A DNA stretch of 64,000 bases. It comes from a virus. Within the stretch, counting starts at the first letter, position 1. Every line of letters starts with the position of its first letter. Where the stretch lies: IMG/VR virus record IMGVR_UViG_3300020207_000022, positions 1 through 64,000 of that record. One strand, written 5' to 3'. This document shows positions 22,771 through 31,052 of the stretch, piece after piece. The position numbers and the translations under genes are program-made. The notes under the pieces are model-generated. The model was not told the DNA's origin. It saw nothing but the letters and a program-made list of their open reading frames with translations, and searched no databases.

Positions 22771-23631
22771 TTAAAAATCCTGTATATCAGTTAACAAATG
22801 TTTCAGTTTGTGTTTAATAAAGAAATTGAACAAACCTTCACGTCCGACTTCTTTATCTCTATTATAAATTTCAAGAATTTCATCTTGATAATTCTGAGGG
22901 ATTTCTTTTAAATCGATCATCATCTTGTTACGATGATATCCCGAAAGAATTTCCTCATTCATTTCCTTTTCGCCACCATCCAACAGTGCGTACAACCGTT
23001 TGGATGTCATAGGACGTTGACGTTCGCCAATTGCAAGACAGTTGTCTGCAGACAAAACATTTGGAACACCGTCTCCTGCGTCACCCTTCAAAATGTGTTC
23101 TTTGAGGTATTTATCAGGATTATCATTTCTTATCCAACGTTTCCGTACTGGGTCATATTGTCCAACGTTTGCATAACTATGCAATTGGATATAATCTTTA
23201 TCACCAGACAAAATCAAGAACTTCTCGCCACCAGTGTTTAATTCTGTTCCATTATCATGAACAATAGTACCAATGATGTCATCAGCTTCAACTCTATCGA
23301 CGTTAATTACCTTGTAAGGAAAACTTTCGTCGATCTCATCACGGATCTTATGTATCACTGTGAATAGTTCATTCCAATCGATGTCAGACTCATTACGAGA
23401 CTTCTTACGATTTGCCTTGTAGTAAGGGAAGATGTCTTTGCGCCATACATTCTTACTATCACAACATATTACAATTTCACCCCATTCTTCTACAAACTTT
23501 TTTCGATTGTATCTGATAGAGTTTAAAAACATGTGACGGATCATACTCTCGTCAATTTCTACATTATGACCACCTGAGTTCGCAAAGAACGAGGCGAGCA
23601 TAACTTGGTTAAAATCTACTAAGATTGCCAT
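22771..23631 (-). CDS. rnh: RNase H / 5'-3' flap exonuclease (T4 Rnh type)
   Basis: 286 residues of the FEN/T4 RNase H family that removes RNA primers and 5' flaps on the lagging strand. Acidic metal ligands in order: LVDFNQV, CCDSKNVWRKDIFPYYKANR, VEADDIIG, SGDKDYIQL and KGDAGDGVPN. Length is close to T4 Rnh. It works with gp32, gp41, gp59 and primase, also in this window. First gene after the promoter region at 23663-23691. Confidence 0.9.
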   Translation of the reverse strand: MAILVDFNQVMLASFFANSGGHNVEIDESMIRHMFLNSIRYNRKKFVEEWGEIVICCDSKNVWRKDIFPYYKANRKKSRNESDIDWNELFTVIHKIRDEIDESFPYKVINVDRVEADDIIGTIVHDNGTELNTGGEKFLILSGDKDYIQLHSYANVGQYDPVRKRWIRNDNPDKYLKEHILKGDAGDGVPNVLSADNCLAIGERQRPMTSKRLYALLDGGEKEMNEEILSGYHRNKMMIDLKEIPQNYQDEILEIYNRDKEVGREGLFNFFIKHKLKHLLTDIQDF

Positions 23632-23662
23632 ATCTAATTTCCAACAAATTTACATTATGTAC

Positions 23663-23691
23663 AGTGTACTACACTATATCACGAATGTCAA
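23663..23691 (-). promoter_or_regulatory. Sigma70-type early promoter, weaker -10
   Basis: TTGACA, 17 bases, TACACT on the minus strand, in the 63-base gap between the glycosyltransferase and rnh. Confidence 0.6.
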
Positions 23692-23694
23692 GTG

Positions 23695-24657
23695 TTATTT
23701 TTCGGACTCCTGTACAATTAGTGAAAGAACTTGATTCCACACATTTGTGAAAGACTCAATGCTGTTACGTGCAAGGTTGTAACGATCTGAGTAGGTGAAA
23801 CGGTTGAAGTAATTTGGGTTTTCTTTCTGCACATTTAGAACTTGTGCAGCGATACTGAATGCGTAGTTTGCGTGTTGCATTTTATCTTCGTTGTATTCAT
23901 ATACGATTGTTGCGTTAGCCGCAGTCTCTGTCAATGCACCATAGTTAGGGTGAATAACAATGACTTGGTTCTTGATAGCTTCAATCATTGCAATACAAGA
24001 TGTCTCTTTCCAAATATTTGGATACAAGAAAATATGAGACTTCTTCAAGGCGTCGACAACAACATCATTAGGCTGCCAACCATGATAAGTCATGTGGGGG
24101 TGGTCTTCAATTTGTTTGAACAATGGTTTGTAAGGTTCATCTCGTTGTTCCCATCCGTAAATACCAAACGAGGAATATACATCAAGATGAATGTTGTCAA
24201 AACTTTTTGTCAACGCATCGAAGATAGGAACAAGAAGTTCCAATCCACGGTGTGGTGTTGTGTGGTAGATAAAACGAATCGTATCAACATCTTTATTGAC
24301 TGGTTCGTATTGAGACTCTACTGCGTTGTAGATTACTGTTGTCTTCGAATAAGGAATTCCAAAACGTGTGATGTACTGATCACGTTGCCACGCAGACACA
24401 AACACAAAATGCGCAAACTGTTGCCATCCATTATTTGCAAGAATGTTCATTTCTGGATCTTCTGCGAGATCATGACAGTATAGAACGTTTGGAACATCGT
24501 CTGCTAGTTGTCGTGGACGTGAGAAGTGAATTGCAACTTTCTCTAACCATTTTGGGTCCACATTTTTAAGGACACGTTCTCGCATCATTTCAGTTCCACC
24601 AAATGAATTGGCAGATACTTCTGATTCAATCACTTGACCTTTATATATTACACTCAT
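23695..24657 (-). CDS. Glycosyltransferase, GT4-like (GT-B fold)
   Basis: 320 residues from ATG at 24657 (MSVIYKGQVIESEVSANSFG), chosen because GAGGA precedes it; the frame to 24729 would overlap the upstream gene. GGTEMMRERVL near the start, NVLYCHDL, VSAWQRDQY, NAVESQYEP, IRFIYHTTPHRGLELL and the acceptor-side ETSCIAMIEAIKNQ fit family 1/4 glycosyltransferases, with E-x7-E-type spacing in the last motif. Probable role: modification of phage or host surface sugars or of DNA; acceptor unknown. Confidence 0.8.
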   Translation of the reverse strand: MSVIYKGQVIESEVSANSFGGTEMMRERVLKNVDPKWLEKVAIHFSRPRQLADDVPNVLYCHDLAEDPEMNILANNGWQQFAHFVFVSAWQRDQYITRFGIPYSKTTVIYNAVESQYEPVNKDVDTIRFIYHTTPHRGLELLVPIFDALTKSFDNIHLDVYSSFGIYGWEQRDEPYKPLFKQIEDHPHMTYHGWQPNDVVVDALKKSHIFLYPNIWKETSCIAMIEAIKNQVIVIHPNYGALTETAANATIVYEYNEDKMQHANYAFSIAAQVLNVQKENPNYFNRFTYSDRYNLARNSIESFTNVWNQVLSLIVQESEK

Positions 24658-24667
24658 AATTTTTTCC

Positions 24668-25222
24668 TCATACGATTGGTGTTTTTGCGTTATTTTCAAA
24701 GACCTGTGTGGGATGATCCAAATCTCCAAGTCTACTTTCTACTTTCTTGTGAACATTCCAATAAATGTGACCATATGCATTTGCAGTTTCCCATGCATCC
24801 ATTTGTTCAAAACCATTTTTGTCAAAGAATGCCTTTATTGCAAGTCTTTCTGTTACATTTATCCCATGTCCAAAATATTTTGCGCAAGGCGCATGTCCAA
24901 TATAATATCCCCCAACTTCAACCATCTTCGCTGCATTTGAATATGCAGTATGAACGTCCCAGATGTGTTCAATTGTCCCTAAGTTCCATACAACACCAAA
25001 ACTTTCATAAAGATCAGAACAATCATCTACGAGAGATCTTTGGAGATTATTCTCGTCCCCAGCTTGGGGATCCATTGATTGGTATGATGTCAGTTTAAAC
25101 CATTTTTTTGGTGGATCAAACTGAGGATGATATGTAGTTGCGCCTAACATCAACATTGATCTGCCCTCAGTATAAGGCAATAACCTTTCATAGTGTTGTT
25201 TGTGTTGGTCAATTAGTGTCAT
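24668..25222 (-). CDS. SAM-dependent methyltransferase-like protein
   Basis: 184 residues. VVWNLGTIEHIWDVHTAYSN followed by VEVGGYYIGHAP is the post-motif region of class I methyltransferases (SAM-binding GxGxG-like start is degenerate: SMLMLGATTYHP). Pairs with two glycosyltransferases in a small sugar cluster; the acceptor may be a sugar. Activity uncertain because motif I is weak. Confidence 0.6.
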   Translation of the reverse strand: MTLIDQHKQHYERLLPYTEGRSMLMLGATTYHPQFDPPKKWFKLTSYQSMDPQAGDENNLQRSLVDDCSDLYESFGVVWNLGTIEHIWDVHTAYSNAAKMVEVGGYYIGHAPCAKYFGHGINVTERLAIKAFFDKNGFEQMDAWETANAYGHIYWNVHKKVESRLGDLDHPTQVFENNAKTPIV

Positions 25223-25231
25223 ATGTTTTCC

Positions 25232-25987
25232 TTAGTAGTCTAAAGTGTTTCCGTGAAATATTTCATCAAGACTTAAATTACGGCCTGTGTTTTCCCACCA
25301 TGATCTGATTACATGATAAGACCGCACACTTGCATCTACTTGTGCGTCTGGATTGAAAATATTTTTTGAAGTGAATTGTTGTACGTTATGATTGAATAGT
25401 GGGAAAGTATAAACCCTGTCAAACCCCCAAAGAACCGCATTCTCTAAGGATAACGCTGCCCCTACAGGCATTCTATAATGTATTGTATCATCTCCTTGGT
25501 CAAAATAAAATTTCACCAACTTAGTCGCATATTTTCTTTTCAACATATAACATTGCAAACCATGATCTTGTTGTTCACGTTTTCTTGGAGTCATGTTAGG
25601 TGAACTCTCATGAACAAGACCTAATTGTAGTGCGCCCCATTTTGAACCCATGCGTTCAATAAATTCTTCAAATGTAAAGTTCCAATGTTCAACAGTGGAG
25701 AGATCTGCATCATCTTCGAAAAAGATACCCACATCATCGTTAGTATTTTCCAACCAAGATTTAATAGTGAGTAGATGAGAAGTAGTTGTACCTTTGTCAA
25801 CCCAATAGGGTTCTATCATCTCATCACAAAACGCCTTAACATTTGAGTTTTCATATCTTTCATACTGGTGAAACGAAACCACACCACATCCCAGATTATT
25901 AAACTGGGTGGCCATATAAGTCGCACGATCTTCAGACTCATAAAGATTAATCACGTTAGGTATAGGCATACCCTTCAATTTACCCAT
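25232..25987 (-). CDS. Glycosyltransferase family 25-like protein
   Basis: 251 residues with PNVINLYESEDRATYM at the start, the IFFEDDADLS metal-binding motif, and WGALQLGLVHESS, as in GT25-type LPS/collagen glycosyltransferases. Two further genes in the window (50157-50882 and 51598-52248) belong to similar classes. Substrate not inferred. Confidence 0.7.
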   Translation of the reverse strand: MGKLKGMPIPNVINLYESEDRATYMATQFNNLGCGVVSFHQYERYENSNVKAFCDEMIEPYWVDKGTTTSHLLTIKSWLENTNDDVGIFFEDDADLSTVEHWNFTFEEFIERMGSKWGALQLGLVHESSPNMTPRKREQQDHGLQCYMLKRKYATKLVKFYFDQGDDTIHYRMPVGAALSLENAVLWGFDRVYTFPLFNHNVQQFTSKNIFNPDAQVDASVRSYHVIRSWWENTGRNLSLDEIFHGNTLDY

Positions 25988-26003
25988 AACAAAATTCCAA
26001 TTA

Positions 26004-26219
26004 TTATTCTATGCCGTTTGTTACCAAGTCATCTACAAGTGCGATAACCATATCCACATCGTCTTGTGAACATGGGGGGATTTCACCACTATAGATACCT
26101 ATCGTAATATTCTCTTCAATCTTATCTCTGTTCGATTTACCCTTAACAAAGGGTCTGTGATAGTCGTTATAGAGAATGGTAAAAACCATCTCACCGTGTT
26201 GTTCAGCTGTCAATAACAT
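26004..26219 (-). CDS. Hypothetical protein (71 residues)
   Basis: 71 residues, acidic, helical (NRDKIEENITIGIYSG, DVDMVIALVDDLV). Overlaps the end of the kinase gene by 17 bases. Not recognised. Confidence 0.55.
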   Translation of the reverse strand: MLLTAEQHGEMVFTILYNDYHRPFVKGKSNRDKIEENITIGIYSGEIPPCSQDDVDMVIALVDDLVTNGIE

Positions 26220-26841
26220 CTAACTCTTTACCTATTACTAGTTCGTATATTTCTTCTAACGATCTATGAAGATCAGAAAGATCTCCATTATTATATATGC
26301 GATATGTGAGAACTGGTAGTTCTACTTCTTGCACATATTCTTCTTCAAACTTAGATTTGAAACCGTTGACAAATGTTTTGAAAACGGATCCATTAAAATA
26401 TCTACGAGAGTCAGAACGATAACTACAACCCTCACGAACAAGTTGAACTAAAATAACGTTTTCTTCTCCAACTTTGTCTAGTAATGGTTCTATCTCTTCT
26501 ACAAATCCGCCATCACTGATTGCGTACTTTTCATTGTATTCAACTTGACTCGCAACCTGATCACCAAAATACGACTTACCATATTTTGGTTTTACGATTT
26601 CTTCTGATGTGTGAATCATCGCTTGACGACGAGACATTCCACGAAGATCTTCTTCGGGTACTTCTTTCAGATCACGATTGTTAAATCCATCCATAAACCA
26701 AATGGTATCTACATCAAACTCTTTGATCGTTTCACGAAACAGATGGTGTTTGAAACTAAGATGAGCAAAACCACGGCGTTTAAAAAACGCTGCAGCTTCA
26801 TCTTTGCCAGAACCTGGCGGACCATTAAATATAACTATCAT
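26203..26841 (-). CDS. P-loop nucleotide kinase (dNMP-kinase-like)
   Basis: 212 residues. Walker A GPPGSGKDEAA (8-18), followed by FKRRGFAHLSFKHHLF as the NMP-binding-type helix, a DTIWFMDGF segment and a GMSRRQAMIHTSEEI lid-like region. It resembles T4 gene 1 deoxynucleoside monophosphate kinase in outline. This would fit with NrdAB and ThyX in supplying dNTPs; the specific substrate is inferred only. Confidence 0.7.
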   Translation of the reverse strand: MIVIFNGPPGSGKDEAAAFFKRRGFAHLSFKHHLFRETIKEFDVDTIWFMDGFNNRDLKEVPEEDLRGMSRRQAMIHTSEEIVKPKYGKSYFGDQVASQVEYNEKYAISDGGFVEEIEPLLDKVGEENVILVQLVREGCSYRSDSRRYFNGSVFKTFVNGFKSKFEEEYVQEVELPVLTYRIYNNGDLSDLHRSLEEIYELVIGKELDVIDS

Positions 26842-27026
26842 TATTTTTCCCAGTGTTTCAACAATTGTAGATCTTCACCAGATCCTTTAGTCTTAATATA
26901 ACCATCTATAATCAATTTGTCAATGATTGTCTCAACAAATTCTTCCAAGTTTTCGTTTTTACCAATGTGGTGACCGATAAATGTTCCAGCCACGTAAGCG
27001 AAGAACAACCAGATGATCATTTCCAT
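26841..27026 (-). CDS. Small membrane protein (61 residues)
   Basis: N-terminal hydrophobic helix (MEMIIWLFFAYVAGTFIGHH) followed by a soluble acidic/basic helix (EEFVETIIDKLIIDGYI). Starts inside the kinase region (TAATG). Common type of small phage membrane protein; function unknown. Confidence 0.6.
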   Translation of the reverse strand: MEMIIWLFFAYVAGTFIGHHIGKNENLEEFVETIIDKLIIDGYIKTKGSGEDLQLLKHWEK

Positions 27027-27036
27027 CTTTACTCCT

Positions 27037-27264
27037 TTAGAATGTGTCGTTTACAATATTACTTATTTCAGATTGAAACGCCTTCTTCCATTCATCATCA
27101 GTGATCCCTGCGAGTATAAAGGTTCGATCATCATCATTCAAATAAGGCATGGCTTCGTAAATACTCACATACCCCTTTTCCCACATCTCATAATCTTTAG
27201 GTTTTACTTTGACTTCACGTGTACGATAAACACCAGTCAGTGAACTCTTACGTTTGATCTGCAT
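27037..27264 (-). CDS. Conserved small T4-like phage protein (75 residues)
   Basis: 75 residues from ATG at 27264 (MQIKRKSSLTGVYRTREVKV), selected over the longer frame because a GAGAGAGA site precedes it. SLTGVYR, then YEMWEKGYVSIYEAMPYL and a helix with WKKAFQSEISNIV. Conserved-looking but of unknown role; overlaps the RuvC gene by 17 bases. Confidence 0.6.
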   Translation of the reverse strand: MQIKRKSSLTGVYRTREVKVKPKDYEMWEKGYVSIYEAMPYLNDDDRTFILAGITDDEWKKAFQSEISNIVNDTF

Positions 27265-27817
27265 TTTCTCTCTCCGTTTCAAAACCGAACTTCGCAATAT
27301 AGTAAGCATCCACAATGTCACTTACAGGGTTCCATTGTTTAACTGATATTATACCGATTTTTTCACGAATGTCAACCCCTGTTTCAGAAAAAAATGCATC
27401 ATACATATTTTCTTTCTTTGCATTACCCTTTCCAGTTGCAAATTTCTTAATCACAGTAGGCGGAGGCACGTCATATGGAATTCCATGAACACGTGACACC
27501 ATGTACTTAAGGAGTCCTGCATTCTCTGCAATCTGAAAGACACGACCAACCGCACCGAAAGCGTAACCTTCGATGAGAACTTTTTCTGTCTTATGTTTGG
27601 TGAGGATGTTAAGAGACCAATTGGACAGTTTTTCAAACCTGTCCATGTCATCTTCAAAGTCTGGATACAGAGTTGCATTAAACTGTTTCTCTGGATGCAG
27701 AAGTTTGTCACGTTTTACCATGTAATAAAACTGACAATTTTTGTAATCCCATTCGTTTCCTTCGTGGATACAAATAGCGGGGGAAGTTAAACTGTAGTCT
27801 ACACCTGCAATTACCAT
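27248..27817 (-). CDS. RuvC-like Holliday junction resolvase
   Basis: 189 residues with the RNase H-fold RuvC motif set: AGVDYSLTSPA with Asp7, VLIEGYAFGA with Glu83, PTVIKKFATGKGNAKKENM, and VSDIVDAYY with Asp167 and Asp170. It would cut branched recombination intermediates before packaging, replacing the T4 endonuclease VII function. An internal sigma70 promoter lies at 27348-27375. Confidence 0.85.
   Translation of the reverse strand: MVIAGVDYSLTSPAICIHEGNEWDYKNCQFYYMVKRDKLLHPEKQFNATLYPDFEDDMDRFEKLSNWSLNILTKHKTEKVLIEGYAFGAVGRVFQIAENAGLLKYMVSRVHGIPYDVPPPTVIKKFATGKGNAKKENMYDAFFSETGVDIREKIGIISVKQWNPVSDIVDAYYIAKFGFETERENADQT
27348..27375 (-). promoter_or_regulatory. Sigma70-type promoter inside the RuvC gene
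   Basis: TTGACA, 16 bases, TATAAT on the minus strand, within the RuvC reading frame, pointing to the 75-residue gene, kinase, glycosyltransferases and methyltransferase. Confidence 0.7.
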
Positions 27818-27844
27818 AATACATCTCCATAATCTATTGGTAGA

Positions 27845-27854
27845 TATATTTAGG
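27845..27854 (-). promoter_or_regulatory. CCTAAATATA element upstream of RuvC
   Basis: Identical to the ten bases at 21125-21134 and about 30 bases before the RuvC start at 27817. Possibly a variant late promoter; two copies are too few to be sure. Confidence 0.35.
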
Positions 27855-28682
27855 CTAGATGGAGTCTATTTTTACAATGTCTTTCGGATCAATATAATTG
27901 ATGTTTTTACGTGATGGTTTCTTTTTGGGTTTGACACGTTGTTCTTTGATCGCTTTTGCAGATGTAATCAACAGGATAACTGCGAGTGGATCGAACACAA
28001 CGATGATAAGAATAATCGCCCAACGAACCGCATCGGCAAGGTTCGCCTCCGCTTCATCTCCATAAACAAGTTCTGCGACATACTTGATAGGACCAACTTC
28101 GACTTCGAATGCACGAACTTCTACATTGATTTCTGCAATCTGATCTTTATATTCGTCTATCTTATCATAGGCTGCATCAATGTCTGCGTTTAGTTGTGCA
28201 CGTTGTTCTTTTTGATCTTCACGTGCCGCTAGTCCTTTAGTTACTGCACCAACTTCATTGTATTTGTCTAAGGCGGCATCTAAATCATCAAGGGTTTTAT
28301 TTGCACGAGCAATCTGAGTATTCTGTCTTTCAATACGATCTTCGATTCTTTCGATTTGTGCGGTGTACTCTCCACCACTCGCTTTAGTTTCAATGTGCGC
28401 TTTTGAGAGATACCCAAAGATCCCCATAGAAGTGATGATCATTAAAATGAAAACGGCAGTCAGTAGATACAGTTTACTAAGCCACCCTACAGATTTCCAG
28501 TACAAATGTAACCAGACCGCACTAACAAGTTTGCCAACTTCTAAGATAGAAGCCATGACAATAACAGACACGACTGCACCTGCGAAAATGGTTGATAAAC
28601 CAATCACAGAAAAATATGCTGCGACTGCAGCAATTGCAAACGCAGTAAACAGCGTTAACGTCTGCATAAACCTGTTGAACAT
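27855..28682 (-). CDS. Multi-span membrane protein with central coiled coil
   Basis: 275 residues. Three N-terminal hydrophobic spans (about 8-30, 33-57, 70-92), then a coiled coil (about 105-200; RIEDRIERQNTQIAR, DDLDAALDKYN), a fourth span (about 220-245, AIILIIVVFDPLAVILLI) and a Lys-rich tail. Overall layout recalls DUF4407-like membrane proteins. Late promoter TATAAATA at 28707-28714 precedes it, so it may act late in infection. Confidence 0.65.
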   Translation of the reverse strand: MFNRFMQTLTLFTAFAIAAVAAYFSVIGLSTIFAGAVVSVIVMASILEVGKLVSAVWLHLYWKSVGWLSKLYLLTAVFILMIITSMGIFGYLSKAHIETKASGGEYTAQIERIEDRIERQNTQIARANKTLDDLDAALDKYNEVGAVTKGLAAREDQKEQRAQLNADIDAAYDKIDEYKDQIAEINVEVRAFEVEVGPIKYVAELVYGDEAEANLADAVRWAIILIIVVFDPLAVILLITSAKAIKEQRVKPKKKPSRKNINYIDPKDIVKIDSI

Positions 28683-28706
28683 TTTTCTATTCCCTTGTGA
28701 ATATAA

Positions 28707-28714
28707 TATTTATA
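28707..28714 (-). promoter_or_regulatory. T4-type late promoter
   Basis: Exact TATAAATA on the minus strand, 25 bases before the start at 28682, overlapping the end of the phosphomannomutase-like gene. Confidence 0.65.
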
Positions 28715-29420
28715 TTATTTCACGCAGTTTATACCAAGTGTCTTTCCAATCTTTAACTGCAAAAACATTCTTTGATTTTAAATTTTTACCCAAAGGATAA
28801 TCATTGCCACCCTGTTCCATTTTATCTCCAAAGAAATAAATGTCATCATATGGTGCGTCAAAGTCTTCTAAAATCTGACTTTTGTCTCCACCCTTACGAT
28901 ATATATCCACACCAGTCTCGCCACCAACCGTAGCGGTTATATTAGGAAATTCGCTGTTGATTTGATACGCAATACTTTCTCTTTCACGATTTTCCAAATC
29001 ATGTTTGATGTAAAGTTTGCGTTCTCCAAGTGTCAGTGGGGGATCATAGGGTCTACCGATGATACTGAAGTTGATAGTACCCGCTCGTTCTTCAATGTGA
29101 TTTCCCATACGTAGAGGGAAAGAACTAGTCTGCAACCAACCGTACATCAAGTCATAAAGTTCTTGTGGTGGATTAAAAGCTTTCGTATTGACACGTCTAC
29201 CTTTAAAGAACGTATCATTGCCAGAACAATTATACACTGTGACAACGTTTTCGCAGATATCTCGACCAAGTTGTTCAAGAGTTTTGGGATAATCACTTCC
29301 TGTAACTAACCACACTTTGTGTTTCTTCATGAATTTCAAAAAGAATTCTTTAAACAAAGGATCTATAGTACCCCTACTTGGTGTAAGAGTACCATCTACA
29401 TCAAAAATAAATTTTTTCAT
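28710..29420 (-). CDS. HAD-family protein of the eukaryotic phosphomannomutase type
   Basis: 236 residues. HAD motif FDVDGTLTPSRG (Asp7, Asp9, Thr11), NHIEERAGTINFSIIGRP (substrate-binding strand typical of PMM), GGETGVDIYRKGGDKSQIL and FFGDKMEQGGNDYPL match the eukaryotic PMM (PF03332) signatures rather than the bacterial alpha-D-phosphohexomutase family. PMM interconverts mannose-6-P and mannose-1-P for GDP-mannose. It is preceded by a 31-codon gene whose stop overlaps its ATG as TGATG. Confidence 0.8.
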   Translation of the reverse strand: MKKFIFDVDGTLTPSRGTIDPLFKEFFLKFMKKHKVWLVTGSDYPKTLEQLGRDICENVVTVYNCSGNDTFFKGRRVNTKAFNPPQELYDLMYGWLQTSSFPLRMGNHIEERAGTINFSIIGRPYDPPLTLGERKLYIKHDLENRERESIAYQINSEFPNITATVGGETGVDIYRKGGDKSQILEDFDAPYDDIYFFGDKMEQGGNDYPLGKNLKSKNVFAVKDWKDTWYKLREII

Positions 29421-29515
29421 CAGTCCAGTTCTTTATATACCCAACGTGTTGAAGGATGAGACCCAAACTCTCGTGCGTAAATTACTTTACCCACTCGTTC
29501 AAATATAAGTTTCAT
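29420..29515 (-). CDS. Micro-gene, 31-residue peptide
   Basis: ATG at 29515 (MKLIFERVGKVIYAREFG). Overlaps by ATGA with the upstream 46-codon gene and by TGATG with the downstream PMM-like gene. Small strand-strand-helix layout; function unknown. Confidence 0.55.
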   Translation of the reverse strand: MKLIFERVGKVIYAREFGSHPSTRWVYKELD

Positions 29516-29652
29516 TTTCCCTGACCTCTATATTTTTTCCAACTACGTTTTGCAGCTTTGTTTTTGGGACGTGAACGAACAGACTTCCCAATAGAAGTTG
29601 TTTTCTTAATACTCTGAACTGCAGAAACGGCGCTTCCAACTCTCGTGGCCAT
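29512..29652 (-). CDS. Small basic protein (46 residues)
   Basis: ATG at 29652 with a strong AAGGAG site; MATRVGSAVSAVQSIKKTTS followed by a Lys/Arg-rich half (RSRPKNKAAKRSWKKYRG). Nucleic-acid binding is likely from composition only. Nine bases after the PhoH stop. Confidence 0.6.
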   Translation of the reverse strand: MATRVGSAVSAVQSIKKTTSIGKSVRSRPKNKAAKRSWKKYRGQGK

Positions 29653-29661
29653 AATATCTCC

Positions 29662-30339
29662 TTATCTTATTTTCAATTGTTCTTTTGTCATAATGTATTG
29701 TTTAACAAATTCAGATCTTACAATATCTTCCCATGTAAACTCTACCACTTTAAACATAAACATCTTTTTCATGATGTCCATGAAGTCACGAATACCTTGA
29801 CGATCTTTATCTCTTTCAAAGTCCGACTGGTAATAATCTCCACACATAATAAATCTACAGTCTTCTCCAACTCGTGTTATAACTGTATCTAGTTCGTGGA
29901 AGTTTAGGTTTTGCATTTCGTCTACAATAACAATTGCATTAGATAATGTCAGTCCCCTAATAAATGACGTGGAGACAAACTCGACACGTCCAGACGCAAC
30001 CAGATCCAACCACGCTTCTCTACTACCAAGAAGTTCTTCGCATATGGAAACATAGGGTCTTGTGTATACGTCTTTTTTCTCTTCTTCGTCGCCAGGCAAG
30101 AAACCGATATCTCTTGTTGGGACAATTGATCGTATAATAACAACTTTATCATACGGTGTATCTCTATTCAAAACTTCTTGAAGGGCAAGATGCATTGCAA
30201 GGAAAGTTTTACCTGTTCCTGCAGATCCTGATAGAACAAGATTAAAATTTTCTTTCCACCAATCGAATGTTTGTTTTTGATGAAGTGTTTTGGGTTCAAT
30301 CTTTACAAGATTTCTTCGACTAAGATTTGATTTCTTCAC
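29662..30339 (-). CDS. phoH: PhoH-like ATPase
   Basis: 225 residues. Walker A GSAGTGKTFLAMH, Walker B VIVDEMQNL, and IRSIVPTRDIGFLPGDEEEK between them are the PhoH signature. PhoH-like proteins are common in marine phages; a role in RNA handling or phosphate starvation has been proposed but is not settled. The upstream 77-residue gene overlaps it by 4 bases. Confidence 0.88.
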   Translation of the reverse strand: MKKSNLSRRNLVKIEPKTLHQKQTFDWWKENFNLVLSGSAGTGKTFLAMHLALQEVLNRDTPYDKVVIIRSIVPTRDIGFLPGDEEEKKDVYTRPYVSICEELLGSREAWLDLVASGRVEFVSTSFIRGLTLSNAIVIVDEMQNLNFHELDTVITRVGEDCRFIMCGDYYQSDFERDKDRQGIRDFMDIMKKMFMFKVVEFTWEDIVRSEFVKQYIMTKEQLKIR

Positions 30340-30569
30340 TTCATTTCCACAATATTATTCAGCACATTATTCAGACGAAAACGAGTACTCTGATCTGGAA
30401 TGACATTATCATCACAGACTGCTTCGAGTGTTTCCAACAACATTGTATTCTGCCTTCTAATTAATTCGTTTTCAAAAACAAGTTCTTTGTTTTCTCTACA
30501 AATCTCATTATATTGATGTGTTAGTTCGTCAAGCGCTTCCTGTCTTACTTTCCTACCAGCCATTGTCAC
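30336..30569 (-). CDS. Small coiled-coil protein (77 residues)
   Basis: Starts either with GTG at 30569, overlapping the glutaredoxin stop as TAGTG, or with ATG at 30563 (MAGRKVRQEALDEL). Central helix NEICRENKELVFENELIRRQ suggests a dimeric coiled coil. Unknown role. Confidence 0.55.
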   Translation of the reverse strand: MTMAGRKVRQEALDELTHQYNEICRENKELVFENELIRRQNTMLLETLEAVCDDNVIPDQSTRFRLNNVLNNIVEMK

Positions 30570-30832
30570 TAAAACGGTTGATCACCGAATCCTCCCAAAT
30601 GATCTTCTATATATTGGAGATAATCCTTATATCCACCAACGTGTTTACCGTTAACAAAAATAATTGGTAGGGGAATTATCTCTGGTTCGTGTCCTATGTG
30701 AGATATCATCTCATCATAGTATTTTTTCCAAGTTACATTTTTATATTCCCAATTGTGTTTATAACGTTTGGCAATATCAAGTGCCTTATCGCAGTTTACA
30801 CAATCAGGTTTTCCGAATATTTCAACTTCCAT
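30569..30832 (-). CDS. Glutaredoxin
   Basis: 87 residues, thioredoxin fold with the active site PDCVNCDKA (Cys11, Cys14), a cis-Pro segment PLPIIFVNG and the GG-Y end (HVGGYKDYLQYI). Glutaredoxins donate electrons to class I ribonucleotide reductase; a second one (33872-34105) sits directly next to nrdB. This one lies with PhoH. Confidence 0.85.
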   Translation of the reverse strand: MEVEIFGKPDCVNCDKALDIAKRYKHNWEYKNVTWKKYYDEMISHIGHEPEIIPLPIIFVNGKHVGGYKDYLQYIEDHLGGFGDQPF

Positions 30833-31052
30833 CTTTTTTCCAACTATCCATATCAGTCTTTATATCCGTAATTTCTTCGTTTGCAATACCTGCAGCCATT
30901 GACTGCACTTGTTCTAAAAGATGTTTACATGTATCATAGTCATATTCTTTATAACTAATTTCAGCGAATTCATTTCGTAATCGATGCGCTTGTATGCACA
31001 AGTCTTTCATCGCATTTATACGTTCAATCCACTGTTCGATACTATGGTCCAC
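30822..31052 (-). CDS. Hypothetical helical protein (76 residues)
   Basis: 76 residues, predicted all-helical, acidic (IEQWIERINAMKDL, YDTCKHLLEQVQSM). Overlaps both neighbours by about 11 bases. Not recognised. Confidence 0.55.
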   Translation of the reverse strand: MDHSIEQWIERINAMKDLCIQAHRLRNEFAEISYKEYDYDTCKHLLEQVQSMAAGIANEEITDIKTDMDSWKKDGS

